64,000 nucleotides of DNA from Clostridium aceticum (GCF_001042715.1 NZ_CP009687.1:1603418-1667417); one strand, 5' to 3'; positions 43,631 to 53,527 are shown, numbered from the stretch's first letter. Made by a program: numbers and translations. The notes: generated by a model from the sequence alone, not told the origin.

Positions 43631-44097
43631 TAGTTACCTTTTTACAAGATTGTTTAATCAAGGAGTTGCAAGATATATTGGGTGGCATGCTTTTTAAAAA
43701 CAGCAGAGATGAAAGGGTACCAATAAACATTTATTCTCAGTACCTTCCAGCAAAAGAGGATGAAGATGATGAACAGCATTATCCATATATTATCGCAAGA
43801 GTATTGGATGGGGATGATAGCGAAGAAAATCAACCAGCATCCTGTAAGATTATGTTAATTATAGGATTGTACGATGAGGATGATAGATATCAAGGATACA
43901 AAGATGTGATGAATGTTATAGAAAAAATTCGTCAGTTCTTATTAAAAAAGAGAATGGTTGCAGGACAGTTTATTCTTGAGTATCCGTTGCAATGGGCGGT
44001 AAACGAAGAGGATGTATATCCCTTTTATTTTGGTGGGATAGAAACAAACTGGACTTTACCTGGAATAAGAATGGAAGATGAGGAGGGAATGATTTGA
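43627..44097 (+). CDS. Tail terminator-like protein
   Basis: A 156-residue protein in the place of the tail terminator gene, before the sheath. YPYIIARVLDG and IMLIIGLYDEDDRYQGYKDVMNVIEKI are typical of this type. Overlaps its neighbours. Confidence 0.65.
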   Translation: MIVTFLQDCLIKELQDILGGMLFKNSRDERVPINIYSQYLPAKEDEDDEQHYPYIIARVLDGDDSEENQPASCKIMLIIGLYDEDDRYQGYKDVMNVIEKIRQFLLKKRMVAGQFILEYPLQWAVNEEDVYPFYFGGIETNWTLPGIRMEDEEGMI

Positions 44098-44372
44098 GTA
44101 AAGTAAAGATACCGCAAGAAGAACAAGGTCTTGGAACTGTAATGTATTGTGGTGCTAGTCTACCTAATGGCATATTACAGCAATATACCATATTTAAAAA
44201 GGGCTTTCCAAAACATGTAAAGCAGCATATGGAAAAATGTCCAGCGTTAAGATCTATGATGGTGAGCCCAGAAAATATAGCAGATGTAAGAAAAAATATA
44301 GAGATACTGGGAACTAGAGAAAACAAACTCTTTAAAGAAACTGTGGAGTATGCAAAGGGAGTGAGGGAATAA
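44094..44372 (+). CDS. Hypothetical tail-region protein
   Basis: A 92-residue protein with a TTG start after GAGGAGGGA. It contains a basic helix (FPKHVKQHMEKCPALRSMM) and is unrecognised. It is conserved in position between terminator and sheath genes and is coupled to both by short overlaps. Confidence 0.6.
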   Translation: MSKVKIPQEEQGLGTVMYCGASLPNGILQQYTIFKKGFPKHVKQHMEKCPALRSMMVSPENIADVRKNIEILGTRENKLFKETVEYAKGVRE

Positions 44373-45835
44373 TGTCTTATCAACACGGCATTAGTATTTT
44401 AGAAAGACCTACCCCTGTGATACCACCGATTCAAACATCGGCAGGGGTTCAAGTAGTTGTAGGTACTGCTCCTATTCATTTAGCAAAAGATTATACAAGA
44501 GCAGTAAATAACCCTATTATAACCTACTCATGGGGCGAGGCGGTTGAAAACTTGGGGTATAGCGATGATTGGGATAAGTTCACATTATGTCAGTCTATGG
44601 ATGTAAGCTATAGGAGATTTAATGTAGCACCAGTGATTTTTATAAACGTATTGGACCCCAAAGTGCATAAAGAAGATAAAGAGAATGAAACAGTAAACAT
44701 AGTCAATAAAGTAGCAGGATTAGAGGTTCAGGGGGTTTTGCTGGACTCTATAGTGGTGAAAGGCACTGATGCTGCTACAACCTATGAGAAGGATGTTGAT
44801 TATGATGCTGGCTTTGATAAAGATGGAAATGTAGTCATTAACATTCTTGAAGGTGGTAATATTCAGCAAGGTATAGCAGAATTAAAACTAAACTACACAA
44901 AACTAGATCCCAAGAAGGTAACGAAACTGGACATTATAGGAGGGTATGATGCAGCTGTAAATAAATATTATGGGCTTGAATTAGTAAACCAAGTCTATCC
45001 AAAGTTTGGGGTAGTACCTGGACTATTATTGGCTCCTGGATGGAGTCATATCCCAGAGGTAGCTTCAGTAATAGATGCTAAAAGTATTAAAATCAATGGA
45101 AATTTCAACTGTATGAATGTGCTGGATATTGACTCTGAAGAGGTAGTAAGTTACCAAGATGCACGTGAATGGAAAAACAATCATAGTTATACTTCACAAT
45201 TTTCTATGGTTTGCTACCCAAAAGTGCAAATAGGAGAAAGGAAATATTGGTACAGTGCTATTATTGCAGCTTTGACAGCTTATACAGATGCACAGAACGA
45301 TGATGTGCCTTATAAATCTCCATCAAACAAAAGACTGCCTATTACGGGGACTGTACTAGCAGATGGTACCGAAGTGTTTTTAGATCAGTTACAAGGAAAC
45401 TTCTTAAATGGAGCTGGAATTATTACAGCTATTAATATAAATGGTTGGCGTTCATGGGGTAACAATACAGCGGTATATCCTGCTTCAACAGACCCTAAGG
45501 ATAGGTTCATTCCTATTAGGAGGGTGTTTAACTGGTGGGGGAATACCTTTATACAAACTTATTTTCAAAAGGTTGATGAACCCACTAACTATAGATTAAT
45601 TGAGAGTATAGTAGACTCTGAAAACATCAGAGGCAATGGCCTTCAAGCAAAAGGACAAATTGCAGGGGCAAAAATAGAATTTCTAGAAGCAGAAAATCCA
45701 ATGACAGACATACTGAATGGGAAAATTACTTTCATACAAAAGATAGGAGCTTTTCCACCAGCTGAGGATATTGTTAATATCCTTGAATTTGATCCAACGA
45801 TTCTTTCAGATGCTTTATTTGGAGGTGATCAATAA
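44372..45835 (+). CDS. Contractile tail sheath protein
   Basis: A 487-residue sheath (P2 FI/Mu L type) that contracts to drive the tube through the cell wall. It starts MSYQHGISILERPTPVIPP and has the conserved NGWRSWGNNTAVYPASTDPKDRFI and the C-terminal GAKIEFLEAENPMTDILNGKI region. Its presence identifies the phage as a myovirus. Confidence 0.93.
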   Translation: MSYQHGISILERPTPVIPPIQTSAGVQVVVGTAPIHLAKDYTRAVNNPIITYSWGEAVENLGYSDDWDKFTLCQSMDVSYRRFNVAPVIFINVLDPKVHKEDKENETVNIVNKVAGLEVQGVLLDSIVVKGTDAATTYEKDVDYDAGFDKDGNVVINILEGGNIQQGIAELKLNYTKLDPKKVTKLDIIGGYDAAVNKYYGLELVNQVYPKFGVVPGLLLAPGWSHIPEVASVIDAKSIKINGNFNCMNVLDIDSEEVVSYQDAREWKNNHSYTSQFSMVCYPKVQIGERKYWYSAIIAALTAYTDAQNDDVPYKSPSNKRLPITGTVLADGTEVFLDQLQGNFLNGAGIITAININGWRSWGNNTAVYPASTDPKDRFIPIRRVFNWWGNTFIQTYFQKVDEPTNYRLIESIVDSENIRGNGLQAKGQIAGAKIEFLEAENPMTDILNGKITFIQKIGAFPPAEDIVNILEFDPTILSDALFGGDQ

Positions 45836-46356
45836 TGTCAGTAAATGCCATGCCTGAAAAAGTTGTAGCCTATAATGTTTACGATGAAAATGAAAAAATT
45901 GTAGGTGTATCTGAGGAAGTAACGCTACCTAACTTGGAGTCTATGACAGAAACAATATCTGGTGCAGGGATAGCAGGGGAATACGAAAGCCCTACACCGG
46001 GTCATTTTAGCAGTATAACGATGGAGATTCCTTTTAAAGTGATCTATGATGCTTCTTTTAAAATGATGAGTCCGGGAGGAAGGACAATTGTGTTAAGGGC
46101 ATCACAGCAAAGTTATGATATAGCTGCAGGAAGGATACAGTACAGGGCTTTAAAAATAACTTTAAAAGTGCTGCCTAAGGGGTTAGACCTCGGGAAAATT
46201 GCTGCTGGAAAAATGACAGAAACTAAAAACACACTGGAAGTTATTTATATCAAGATTGAGGAAAACAGAAAGACGCTTCTAGAATTAGATAAATTAAATT
46301 TTGTTTATGTAGTGAATGGAGTAGATGTTCTTGCAGATGTTAGAAACCAAATATAG
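45835..46356 (+). CDS. Tail tube protein (P2 FII type)
   Basis: A 173-residue major tube protein: MPEKVVAYNVYDENEKIVGVSEEVTLPNLE and a MTETISGAGIAGEYESP segment are typical of FII. It overlaps the sheath stop by one base. Confidence 0.92.
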   Translation: MSVNAMPEKVVAYNVYDENEKIVGVSEEVTLPNLESMTETISGAGIAGEYESPTPGHFSSITMEIPFKVIYDASFKMMSPGGRTIVLRASQQSYDIAAGRIQYRALKITLKVLPKGLDLGKIAAGKMTETKNTLEVIYIKIEENRKTLLELDKLNFVYVVNGVDVLADVRNQI

Positions 46357-46371
46357 AGGGGGTAAATAATT

Positions 46372-46677
46372 ATGGTTGTAATTAATAAGAAAAACAAATA
46401 TCATGTAACGTTTAGAAAGCCTTATGAGTTTGAAGGAAAAACATATACTGAGGTTGATTTGTCAGGGATAGAAAAACTTACTACTAACGATCTGGTTGAA
46501 GCTGATAAGATATTTGCTTCTGAAGGAAATGTTGCAGGGATGAATGAAATGTCGGTGGGTTATGCGTGTATTATTGCTAGTAAAGCCAGTCATAAGCCAT
46601 TAGAATTTTTTCAGGGATTGCCAGCAAATGAAGGGATCAAAGTTAAAAATATAGTAGTAAGTTTTTTTTACGAATAG
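46372..46677 (+). CDS. Tail assembly chaperone, upstream frame (gpE)
   Basis: A 101-residue protein corresponding to P2 gpE. It begins MVVINKKNKYHVTFRKPYEFEGKTY and ends soon after a run of eight T. A -1 shift on that run joins it to the frame ending at 46832, as in the E/E' (lambda G/GT) chaperones that assist tape-measure assembly. Confidence 0.88.
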   Translation: MVVINKKNKYHVTFRKPYEFEGKTYTEVDLSGIEKLTTNDLVEADKIFASEGNVAGMNEMSVGYACIIASKASHKPLEFFQGLPANEGIKVKNIVVSFFYE

Positions 46678-46832
46678 ATTTTAAGCCAGGAGATGGGCAG
46701 GTGCTAAGAAAAGCGGCTGTCCATTTTTCTTGCAGAGGAATTGGAAGCATAGAATACTTTTCAAATCTAGCGATAATGGACCTGCTAATGGTAGCCAACG
46801 ATATTAAGGCGGTGATGAAAAGTGGCGGGTAG
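46662..46832 (+). CDS. Tail assembly chaperone extension (-1 frame, gpE'-like)
   Basis: T8 at 46662-46669 contains U UUU UUU aligned exactly with the zero frame (AGT TTT TTT TAC). After a -1 slip, translation runs through LRIDFKPGDGQVLRK to KSGG and TAG 46830-46832. The fused product has about 153 residues. The frame has no start codon or ribosome site of its own, and it ends inside the start of the tape measure gene. Confidence 0.82.
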   Translation, partial: FFLRIDFKPGDGQVLRKAAVHFSCRGIGSIEYFSNLAIMDLLMVANDIKAVMKSGG

Positions 46833-49038
46833 GAAATACGAGATAGCCTTCCAGTTAGGTGCAAAAGTTCAATCGTCTATGGGTAATGCTTTTGGTGCAG
46901 CACAGAAAAATATAAATGGTATTAATAAGGGACTAAGGCACACTGAAAATCAAGCTGGTATAACTACAAGAGCTGTAAGTGGTTTAAGCAAAGGTTTGAA
47001 GATGTTAGCAGGTGCAGCAGGAGCTTATGTAGGTTATAGGGCGATGAAGGCTTTTGCTAATGAGAGTGTAGAAGCTGCCAAAGCTCAAATAGAAGTGGAA
47101 GAAAAGCTAGAAGCTGTACTTAAAAACGTTAAATCTCTACAAAAGGAAGGCCCAGAAGCCTATAAAAAAGCCCAAGTAGAGTTATTGGGTCTTGCATCTC
47201 AGCTCCAAAATGTAGGTGTTATAGGTGATGAGGTTACTATAGCAGGTATGCAGCAATTAGCCACATTTCAGATGAGTCAAAAAGAGATTGGCGTATTATC
47301 AAAAGGGATGTTAGATCTATTAGCACAGCAAAAGGGTTTAAATGCATCGCAACAAGACGCTGTTGGTGTGGCAAATATGATTGGTAAAGTTATGGATGGT
47401 CAAGTAGGTGCTTTGTCTCGTGTGGGGATCAGTTTTACAGATGCACAGGCTGAGGCGATTAAGTTTGGAGATCAGATGACCAGAGCTAAAGTTCTGGCTG
47501 AGGTTTTGGAACAAAATGTTGGTGGTGTAAACGAAGCTCTAGCCAAGACAGATCAAGGAAAAATACAGCAGATGACCAACGCTTGGGGAGATATGAAGGA
47601 AGAAGTAGGTAAAAAAGTGTTAAGTGTTCAAGCTAGGTTTGCAGGCTGGTTTTTCACCAAAATACCTAGGATTCAAGGGAGCATATTAGGTTTAACCGAT
47701 AGATTGACTAGAGGAATTGACTTTATTGCAGGAGGATTTAATAAAATAAGTCCTCATATTACTAGATTAACAGGGAATTTACAGCAGTTTAACCCTTATA
47801 TTGACAGTGTTACAGAAAAATTTAGTTGGTTGGCAAGTGTTGGCATAACAACATTTCTTAATATAAGACAGGCAGTGACAAACAATATTCCTACACTTGA
47901 AAGAGTCAGGGATTTAGCGTTGGTGTTAGGCGATAGAATAAAAAATGGTTTAGGGCAGGCATTTGAGGCAGCACAACCAACAATTGAATGGATGTTTATA
48001 ACTGGTTTGCCTAAAACGGTGGATGTATTAGCAAGGGTAGCTGATGGGGCTATGGATGTATATGAACTCATAAGCAATAATTGGACATTCATAGAGCCTA
48101 TCGTATGGGGCATAGGCGTTGCGTTTGGCACATGGAAACTAGCTTCTTTAGTGATGGAAACATATAAGTTTACTACTGCACTAATTGTTGCTACTAAGGT
48201 AAAGAAGGCACACACTATTGCTACGATTGCATCTACCAAGGCTAAGCTTATAGATAAGGCAGAAACACTTTACCTTACAGCCTTATATGTTAAAGACGCA
48301 GTTGTAAGAGGGGCTAGTACAGCTGCAACATGGGCTCAAGTGGCAGCTACAAGTGCGTGGAATGTGGTGGCAGGGATAGGGACTGTTGTTACTAAAGGAT
48401 TTGGTGCTGCTATAGCCTTTGCAACTTCTCCTATAGGAATGATAGTGATCGCTATAGGTGTCTTGATTGCTGCTGGAGTTGCTTTGTATAAGAACTGGGA
48501 TACAGTTGGAGAAAAGTCAGCTAAAATTTGGAATGGCATTAAAGATGCAGTCAGAGGACCAGCTAACAGTATCATTGGTTTTGCTAATGGTATTATCGGG
48601 GCTTATGAAAAAATGCTTAATGGCGTTGGTAGTGCAATCAATAAGATTCCAAGTGTTAAAATTCCTGATTGGGTACCAGGTGTGGGGGGAAATGAATTTG
48701 GAATTCCTAATATACCAACTGTAAGTATTCCTAAAGTACCCATGTTAGCTACAGGAGGTATTGCTGTAGGACCTACGCTGGCAATGGTAGGTGAAGGTAG
48801 TGAAAGTGAAGCGATATTGCCTTTGTCTAAATTACAAAACCTACTAAATACTTCTACTGTAAATAATTCAACAACAAATAATGAGCAGCCTATTCACTTT
48901 CATTATTCCCCCCAGTATATTATACAAAGTGATGCAGATATAGAAAAACTAAGAAAGATTGATAAACAAAATCAACAGGATTTCAGAAGACAAGCACTGG
49001 ATTTTATTGAAAATCAAAAAAGAGTATCAATAGGTTAA
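46822..49038 (+). CDS. Tail tape measure protein
   Basis: A 738-residue protein that sets tail length. The N-terminal half is helical with MGNAFGAAQKNINGINKGLRHTE, the middle has several hydrophobic segments (about 415-580), and the C-terminus has a GGIAVGPTLAMVGEGSESEAILPL motif typical of tape measures. GTG start, overlapping the frameshift product. A total length of about 2.2 kb predicts a tail of roughly 110 nm from the usual ratio. Confidence 0.92.
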   Translation: MAGRKYEIAFQLGAKVQSSMGNAFGAAQKNINGINKGLRHTENQAGITTRAVSGLSKGLKMLAGAAGAYVGYRAMKAFANESVEAAKAQIEVEEKLEAVLKNVKSLQKEGPEAYKKAQVELLGLASQLQNVGVIGDEVTIAGMQQLATFQMSQKEIGVLSKGMLDLLAQQKGLNASQQDAVGVANMIGKVMDGQVGALSRVGISFTDAQAEAIKFGDQMTRAKVLAEVLEQNVGGVNEALAKTDQGKIQQMTNAWGDMKEEVGKKVLSVQARFAGWFFTKIPRIQGSILGLTDRLTRGIDFIAGGFNKISPHITRLTGNLQQFNPYIDSVTEKFSWLASVGITTFLNIRQAVTNNIPTLERVRDLALVLGDRIKNGLGQAFEAAQPTIEWMFITGLPKTVDVLARVADGAMDVYELISNNWTFIEPIVWGIGVAFGTWKLASLVMETYKFTTALIVATKVKKAHTIATIASTKAKLIDKAETLYLTALYVKDAVVRGASTAATWAQVAATSAWNVVAGIGTVVTKGFGAAIAFATSPIGMIVIAIGVLIAAGVALYKNWDTVGEKSAKIWNGIKDAVRGPANSIIGFANGIIGAYEKMLNGVGSAINKIPSVKIPDWVPGVGGNEFGIPNIPTVSIPKVPMLATGGIAVGPTLAMVGEGSESEAILPLSKLQNLLNTSTVNNSTTNNEQPIHFHYSPQYIIQSDADIEKLRKIDKQNQQDFRRQALDFIENQKRVSIG

Positions 49039-49053
49039 TGATTGAGGTGGAGC

Positions 49054-49278
49054 ATGGAAAAATATATTACTGTTTTAGGTGATACATGGGATATGATAGC
49101 CTATAGGGTGTATGGTGATGAAACATACGCAAGGGATTTGATAAAAGCAAATCCTAAACACATCTATACTGTTATATTTTCTGGAGGAATTGAGTTAAAT
49201 GTTCCAGCAGTAGAAAAAAGGGAGTTAATATCAATGTTGCCGCCTTGGAAAAGAGGTAATGAATATGCTGGCACGTAG
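49054..49278 (+). CDS. Tail protein X
   Basis: A 74-residue LysM-like tail protein (gpX): ITVLGDTWDMIAYRVYGDETYARDLIKANP. GAGGTGGAG lies before ATG 49054. It joins the tail tip to the tube in P2. Confidence 0.88.
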   Translation: MEKYITVLGDTWDMIAYRVYGDETYARDLIKANPKHIYTVIFSGGIELNVPAVEKRELISMLPPWKRGNEYAGT

Positions 49279-50287
49279 AGCTGATATAGCGGTTAAATAT
49301 AGCGGTATTGATATTACTTCAGATATAAAAAAAGATTTACTAGTGTTTTCCTATACAGATAATGCTTCAGAAAATGCAGATGATGTAAGCATATTACTGA
49401 AGGATAACAAGCTTAAATGGTTGAACCAATGGTTTCCACAAAAGGGTGATAGCTTAGAATCAGAGATTAACACAATGAATTGGAGATTTGATGGGGATAG
49501 GCAAAGCCTACCCTGTGGATCAAGCATTATAGATGAACCAGAATATAGCGGTAGGCCGAGAGTATTAACTCTAAAAGCCATATCTATCCCTGCAAACAGC
49601 AATTTTACAACAACCAATAAAAGTAGAGTATGGAACAATATAACCTTTAAAACAATAGCTCAAGATATAGCAAATCAGGCTGGTTTGTCATTGTTTTTTG
49701 ATAGCAAGAGCAATCCTATCTATGCCAGGCAGGAGCAGTCAGAGGTATCAGATATGAAGTTCTTAGCAGAGTTATGCAAAAATGAAGGATTAGCGTTTAA
49801 AGTTACTGATAAGAAAATAGTAATATTTGATGAGGCAGAATATGAAAAAAGACCTAGTGTAGCAAAATTTAAAGAAAGCAGCAGTACCTTGAAAAGGTAT
49901 AACTTTAAGACAACATTTACTGATACGGCTTATGCCGGATGCAATGTCAAATACTATGATGCAGCATTAGGAAGGAATATAGAATTTCTATTTGCCTTGA
50001 AAGATATAGACCCTGAGAAAGATAAAGTATATGAACTAAATGCAAGGGTCAAGACAGGGGAAGAAGCTAAAAGATTAGCGCAGAAAACATTAAGAAAGAT
50101 CAATAAGAAGGAGTACAGAACGATTTTAGAAGTCGCTGGAGACATAAATATAGTAGGTGGCAGCTGCATTGATTTAGAGGAGTTTGGCGTATTTAGCGGT
50201 AAATATTATGTTGATAAAGCCATCCACAATTATGATGGTGGGTATAGCGTGAGTATCGAAGGCCACAAGGTATTGGAGGGTTATTAA
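49265..50287 (+). CDS. Baseplate hub / late control protein D
   Basis: A protein of about 340 residues of the P2 gpD type: ARRADIAVKYSGIDITSDI at the start, VLTLKAISIP, FLAELCKNEGLAFKV, and VDKAIHNYDGGYSVSIEGHKVL at the end. It forms the hub of the baseplate. The reading can start at 49259, but ATG 49265 is better placed for AAGAGG. Confidence 0.9.
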   Translation: MLARRADIAVKYSGIDITSDIKKDLLVFSYTDNASENADDVSILLKDNKLKWLNQWFPQKGDSLESEINTMNWRFDGDRQSLPCGSSIIDEPEYSGRPRVLTLKAISIPANSNFTTTNKSRVWNNITFKTIAQDIANQAGLSLFFDSKSNPIYARQEQSEVSDMKFLAELCKNEGLAFKVTDKKIVIFDEAEYEKRPSVAKFKESSSTLKRYNFKTTFTDTAYAGCNVKYYDAALGRNIEFLFALKDIDPEKDKVYELNARVKTGEEAKRLAQKTLRKINKKEYRTILEVAGDINIVGGSCIDLEEFGVFSGKYYVDKAIHNYDGGYSVSIEGHKVLEGY

Positions 50288-50778
50288 TGTTTGATGATAT
50301 AGATTCTAAGAAGGTTATTAGTATTTTGATGAATATAATACGTGTTGGGACAGTTCATTCTGTTGATGAAGTAAAGGGAACGGTAAAGGTAAGCTTTCAA
50401 GATAAAGACAAAATAGTCAGCAATGATCTGCCTATACTAGACAGAGAATATGATCTTCCCAAAGTAGGTCAACAGGCACTATGCTTATTCCTTCCTAATG
50501 GTATTCAAGAGGGATTTTGTCTAAGATCCTTTTATTCAAACGTTAATCCTCCACCGGTGCAAGATAAAAATTTATACCATAAAGCCTTTGGAGATGGGAC
50601 TTGTATCGAATACGACAAGATAAATAAAGAACTTACAATAAAAGCTGCAGGTGATTTGAAAATAATATCTAGCGGTGATATCTTGATAGAGGCTGATGGA
50701 AACCTAACTACTAAAGCGGGGAATTTTAATAGTGCTATCAGTCAAGTTAAAACTGTTCCCATTATACATCATCCTTAG
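50287..50778 (+). CDS. Baseplate spike protein V
   Basis: A 163-residue gpV-type protein with an N-terminal OB fold (IRVGTVHSVDEVKGTVKVSFQD, LPKVGQQALCLFLPNG) and a beta-helix like C-terminus (LTIKAAGDLKIISSGDILIEADGN) that would pierce the cell envelope. Confidence 0.88.
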   Translation: MFDDIDSKKVISILMNIIRVGTVHSVDEVKGTVKVSFQDKDKIVSNDLPILDREYDLPKVGQQALCLFLPNGIQEGFCLRSFYSNVNPPPVQDKNLYHKAFGDGTCIEYDKINKELTIKAAGDLKIISSGDILIEADGNLTTKAGNFNSAISQVKTVPIIHHP

Positions 50779-50798
50779 AGGGGAGGTAGCTGGCATTT

Positions 50799-51431
50799 AT
50801 GATTGGATACTTTGGAGACATCGTCTTTGAAAGCTCCGATACAAGAGTATTAACTTTTAGTGGATTCACCAAAAGCACTGTAGGAAGATGGGGAAAACAT
50901 GAGGTGATAGGACAAAAACCTGCAAACGAGTTTATCGGTCCAGACTTAGAGGTCATAACATTTACTATCAATTTGAATGGTAACTTTGGTGTGATGCCTT
51001 CAAAAGAGATTGAAAAATGGGTTAATATGGTCAATGAAGGCATGGCTGATGTGCTGGTAATAGGGAGTAGAGTAATTGGCAGTGATAAATGGTGTGTAAA
51101 AGAAGTTAGTGAGGCATGGGGTGTGGTTTTAAATGGCGGTGTCTTATATTCAGCCAAAGTTGATGTAACACTAGAGGAATATGTAGAAAGCATCGAAGTA
51201 TTTGAACCTCAAATAGCGATTCCTGAACCTAGCGCACCCTCCGCCAAATATGGTGTGGTTACAGCTTCTGTACTAAATGTTAGAAATGGTCCAGGGATGA
51301 ATCATCAAATAATAGGCAAGCTTCCCAGAGATACAAGAGTTACAATTACTGGGCAAGAGGGACAGTGGCACAGGATCAACTTTGGAGAGGGTAAGGGGTA
51401 TGTTTCTGCTACATACATAAAGCTTATTTAG
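50799..51431 (+). CDS. Tail protein U fused to an SH3-like domain
   Basis: A 210-residue protein. Residues 1-135 match the gpU family (GYFGDIVFESSD, GRWGKHEVIGQKPANEFIGPDLE). After a proline linker, residues 145-210 form a bacterial SH3 domain (ASVLNVRNGPGMNHQIIGKL then GKGYVSATYIKLI), usually a cell-wall-binding module. gpU homologues lack this addition in P2, so the fusion may give wall contact at the baseplate. Confidence 0.85.
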   Translation: MIGYFGDIVFESSDTRVLTFSGFTKSTVGRWGKHEVIGQKPANEFIGPDLEVITFTINLNGNFGVMPSKEIEKWVNMVNEGMADVLVIGSRVIGSDKWCVKEVSEAWGVVLNGGVLYSAKVDVTLEEYVESIEVFEPQIAIPEPSAPSAKYGVVTASVLNVRNGPGMNHQIIGKLPRDTRVTITGQEGQWHRINFGEGKGYVSATYIKLI

Positions 51432-51449
51432 TTTAGGAGGTAACTAGGA

Positions 51450-51749
51450 ATGATAGATCTATTTGCGGTTGAATTTATATCTCCAGATAATGCTGCTGAA
51501 GAGGTTATTAGAAACTTAAGGGTGCTATTCACTACGCCACAAGGAACTGTGCCCTTTGATAGAGGCTTTGGTGTAGATTTTAGTATAGTTGACGAGCCTG
51601 TGAATTTAGCACGAGGAAAAATAACTGTTGAGTATGTAAGAAAAGCGCAACGCTATGAACCACGGGCTAAGGTCACAGAAGTTTTCTTTGAATATAAAGA
51701 AAATAAATTAATCCCCAGGGTGAAAGTGAGGGTTGATGCAATTGATTGA
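51450..51749 (+). CDS. Baseplate wedge protein W (gp25-like)
   Basis: A 99-residue protein with IRNLRVLFTTPQGTVPFDRGFG, the EPR-region equivalent YEPRAKV, and the size of gpW/gp25. It starts baseplate assembly together with J. The stop overlaps the next start. Confidence 0.88.
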   Translation: MIDLFAVEFISPDNAAEEVIRNLRVLFTTPQGTVPFDRGFGVDFSIVDEPVNLARGKITVEYVRKAQRYEPRAKVTEVFFEYKENKLIPRVKVRVDAID

Positions 51750-52881
51750 TTTAAATAATCTGCCAGAAGTAGAATTTGCACAGAAGGATATAAAGGCAAT
51801 CCTTGCTGATACTATAGCAGGATATGAGGAAGCGTATTTTCAGCAGCATGGAAAAAAGAAGAAACTGTATCCAGGTGATCCGATTCGTATATTTTTATAT
51901 ACTCAAGCTCTAAGGGAATTTCAACTAAGACAAATTATAGATTTTTCAGCTAAACAAAATTTACTAAAGTATTCAACAGGCCCATTTCTTGAAAACTTAG
52001 CTGCACTACGAGAAGTAGAAAAGCTTCCAGCAAGTCCAGCAAAAGTTTCTCAAAAGTTTATATTAAATACTCCTCAATCAGTTGTTCAAATAATTCCCCG
52101 AGGTACTCGGGTGAGTCCTGGAGGTGATATATATTTTGAAGTTAAAGAGAATATGGAAGTCCCTATTGGAGAGATAGAAATAACTGCAATGCTAGAGTGC
52201 ACATCTGAAGGAAAGATAGGAAATGGATTTATGCCGGGACAAATTAATATACTGGTAGATGCACTTCCTTTTATAGAAAGCACTGTTAACTTAGATGAAA
52301 GTCAAGGTGGATCTGATGTAGAAGATGATGAAAACTTTAGAGAAAGAATAAGATTAGCTCCTGAGAGTTACAGCGTAGCTGGGCCAGCAGGGGCTTATGA
52401 GTTTTTTGCTAAGAAATATAGTTCTGCGATACAAGATGTGCGAGTGTTTTCACCTTCTGCTGGGGTTGTGGATGTAAGAGTACTGCTTGAAAATGGAGAA
52501 ATACCGAATGAGGCTTTTTTACTGGGGCTTAAGGAATCTTTAAGTGATAAGACAATAAGACCTTTAACGGATCATGTCATAGTGGGAGCACCTAAAGCAG
52601 TTGAATACGATATAGAGTTAACATACTATATTTTGTCTGAAAATGCTGCGTCAGTAACTTCTATCCAAGGCAATATACAGAAAGCAGTAAATGAGTATAT
52701 CTTGTGGCAGAAAACTAAAATAGGCAGGGATATTAATCCTTCTGAACTGGTTGCTAGGATAAGAAATGCAGGTGCTAAAAGGGTTGAGATTATTCAACCA
52801 AGTTTTATACAACTACAAAATATAGAAGTTGCTAAAGAAGTAAATGTGTCGGTAAACTATGGAGGGTTAGAGGATGATTGA
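51736..52881 (+). CDS. Baseplate protein J
   Basis: A protein of about 381 residues of the gpJ family: GDPIRIFLYTQALREFQLRQIID, GGSDVEDDENFRERIRLAPE, SYSVAGPAGAYEFFAKKYS and a C-terminal RDINPSELVARIRNAGAKRV. It links hub and periphery of the baseplate. Confidence 0.93.
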   Translation: MQLIDLNNLPEVEFAQKDIKAILADTIAGYEEAYFQQHGKKKKLYPGDPIRIFLYTQALREFQLRQIIDFSAKQNLLKYSTGPFLENLAALREVEKLPASPAKVSQKFILNTPQSVVQIIPRGTRVSPGGDIYFEVKENMEVPIGEIEITAMLECTSEGKIGNGFMPGQINILVDALPFIESTVNLDESQGGSDVEDDENFRERIRLAPESYSVAGPAGAYEFFAKKYSSAIQDVRVFSPSAGVVDVRVLLENGEIPNEAFLLGLKESLSDKTIRPLTDHVIVGAPKAVEYDIELTYYILSENAASVTSIQGNIQKAVNEYILWQKTKIGRDINPSELVARIRNAGAKRVEIIQPSFIQLQNIEVAKEVNVSVNYGGLEDD

Positions 52882-53527
52882 TGTATATAATATCAAGCTG
52901 ATTGATATTTTGCCACCTAATTTCAAAAATGATCCTGATATTTTAGCAGCATCTAAGGCTTTAGATGATGAATTTGTGCTGTTGATTGATGAAGTTAAAA
53001 ATTGTATCCTTCTTCCACGGATTGATGAACTGGGTAGCGAACTCATAGATTTGTTGGCCTGGGAACTCCATGTTGATTTTTATGATACGAGCTTATCATT
53101 GGAGAAAAGGCGGCAATTAGTAAAGAACTCGCTTAAATGGCATAAAAGGAAAGGTACTCCGTCTGCTGTTGAGGAAGTAATAACCACTGCATTTGATAAT
53201 GCTTGGATAGAGGAATGGTTGGAATATGGTGGAGAACCATATCATTTTCGTATAAAAACAGAGGCTTTAATAGAAGACGCACAAAAATTAAATCAAATAT
53301 TTAAAGCTATAAATTCTGTGAAGAATACAAGAAGTTGGCTAGACAGTATTGCTATTGAGCGAGCTAATCGTTTAGGAGTTAATCTTGGTACTGTAACGCA
53401 ACAAAGTATCAAAATAACTATAGTATCCAAGTTGTTAAAAGATACTTATAATCTAGAATCAAATATATTTTTAGGAGCTGTTTGTACTCAAACAAATGAA
53501 ATTACAATTTATACGGAGGTGAATTAG
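52874..53527 (+). CDS. Tail protein I
   Basis: A 217-residue gpI-type baseplate protein: LIDLLAWELHVDFYDTSLSLEKRRQLVKNSLKWHKRKGTPSAVEEV region is present (53036-53178), a family hallmark. Overlaps J by 8 bases and is followed by the fibre gene after 1 base. Confidence 0.9.
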   Translation: MIDVYNIKLIDILPPNFKNDPDILAASKALDDEFVLLIDEVKNCILLPRIDELGSELIDLLAWELHVDFYDTSLSLEKRRQLVKNSLKWHKRKGTPSAVEEVITTAFDNAWIEEWLEYGGEPYHFRIKTEALIEDAQKLNQIFKAINSVKNTRSWLDSIAIERANRLGVNLGTVTQQSIKITIVSKLLKDTYNLESNIFLGAVCTQTNEITIYTEVN

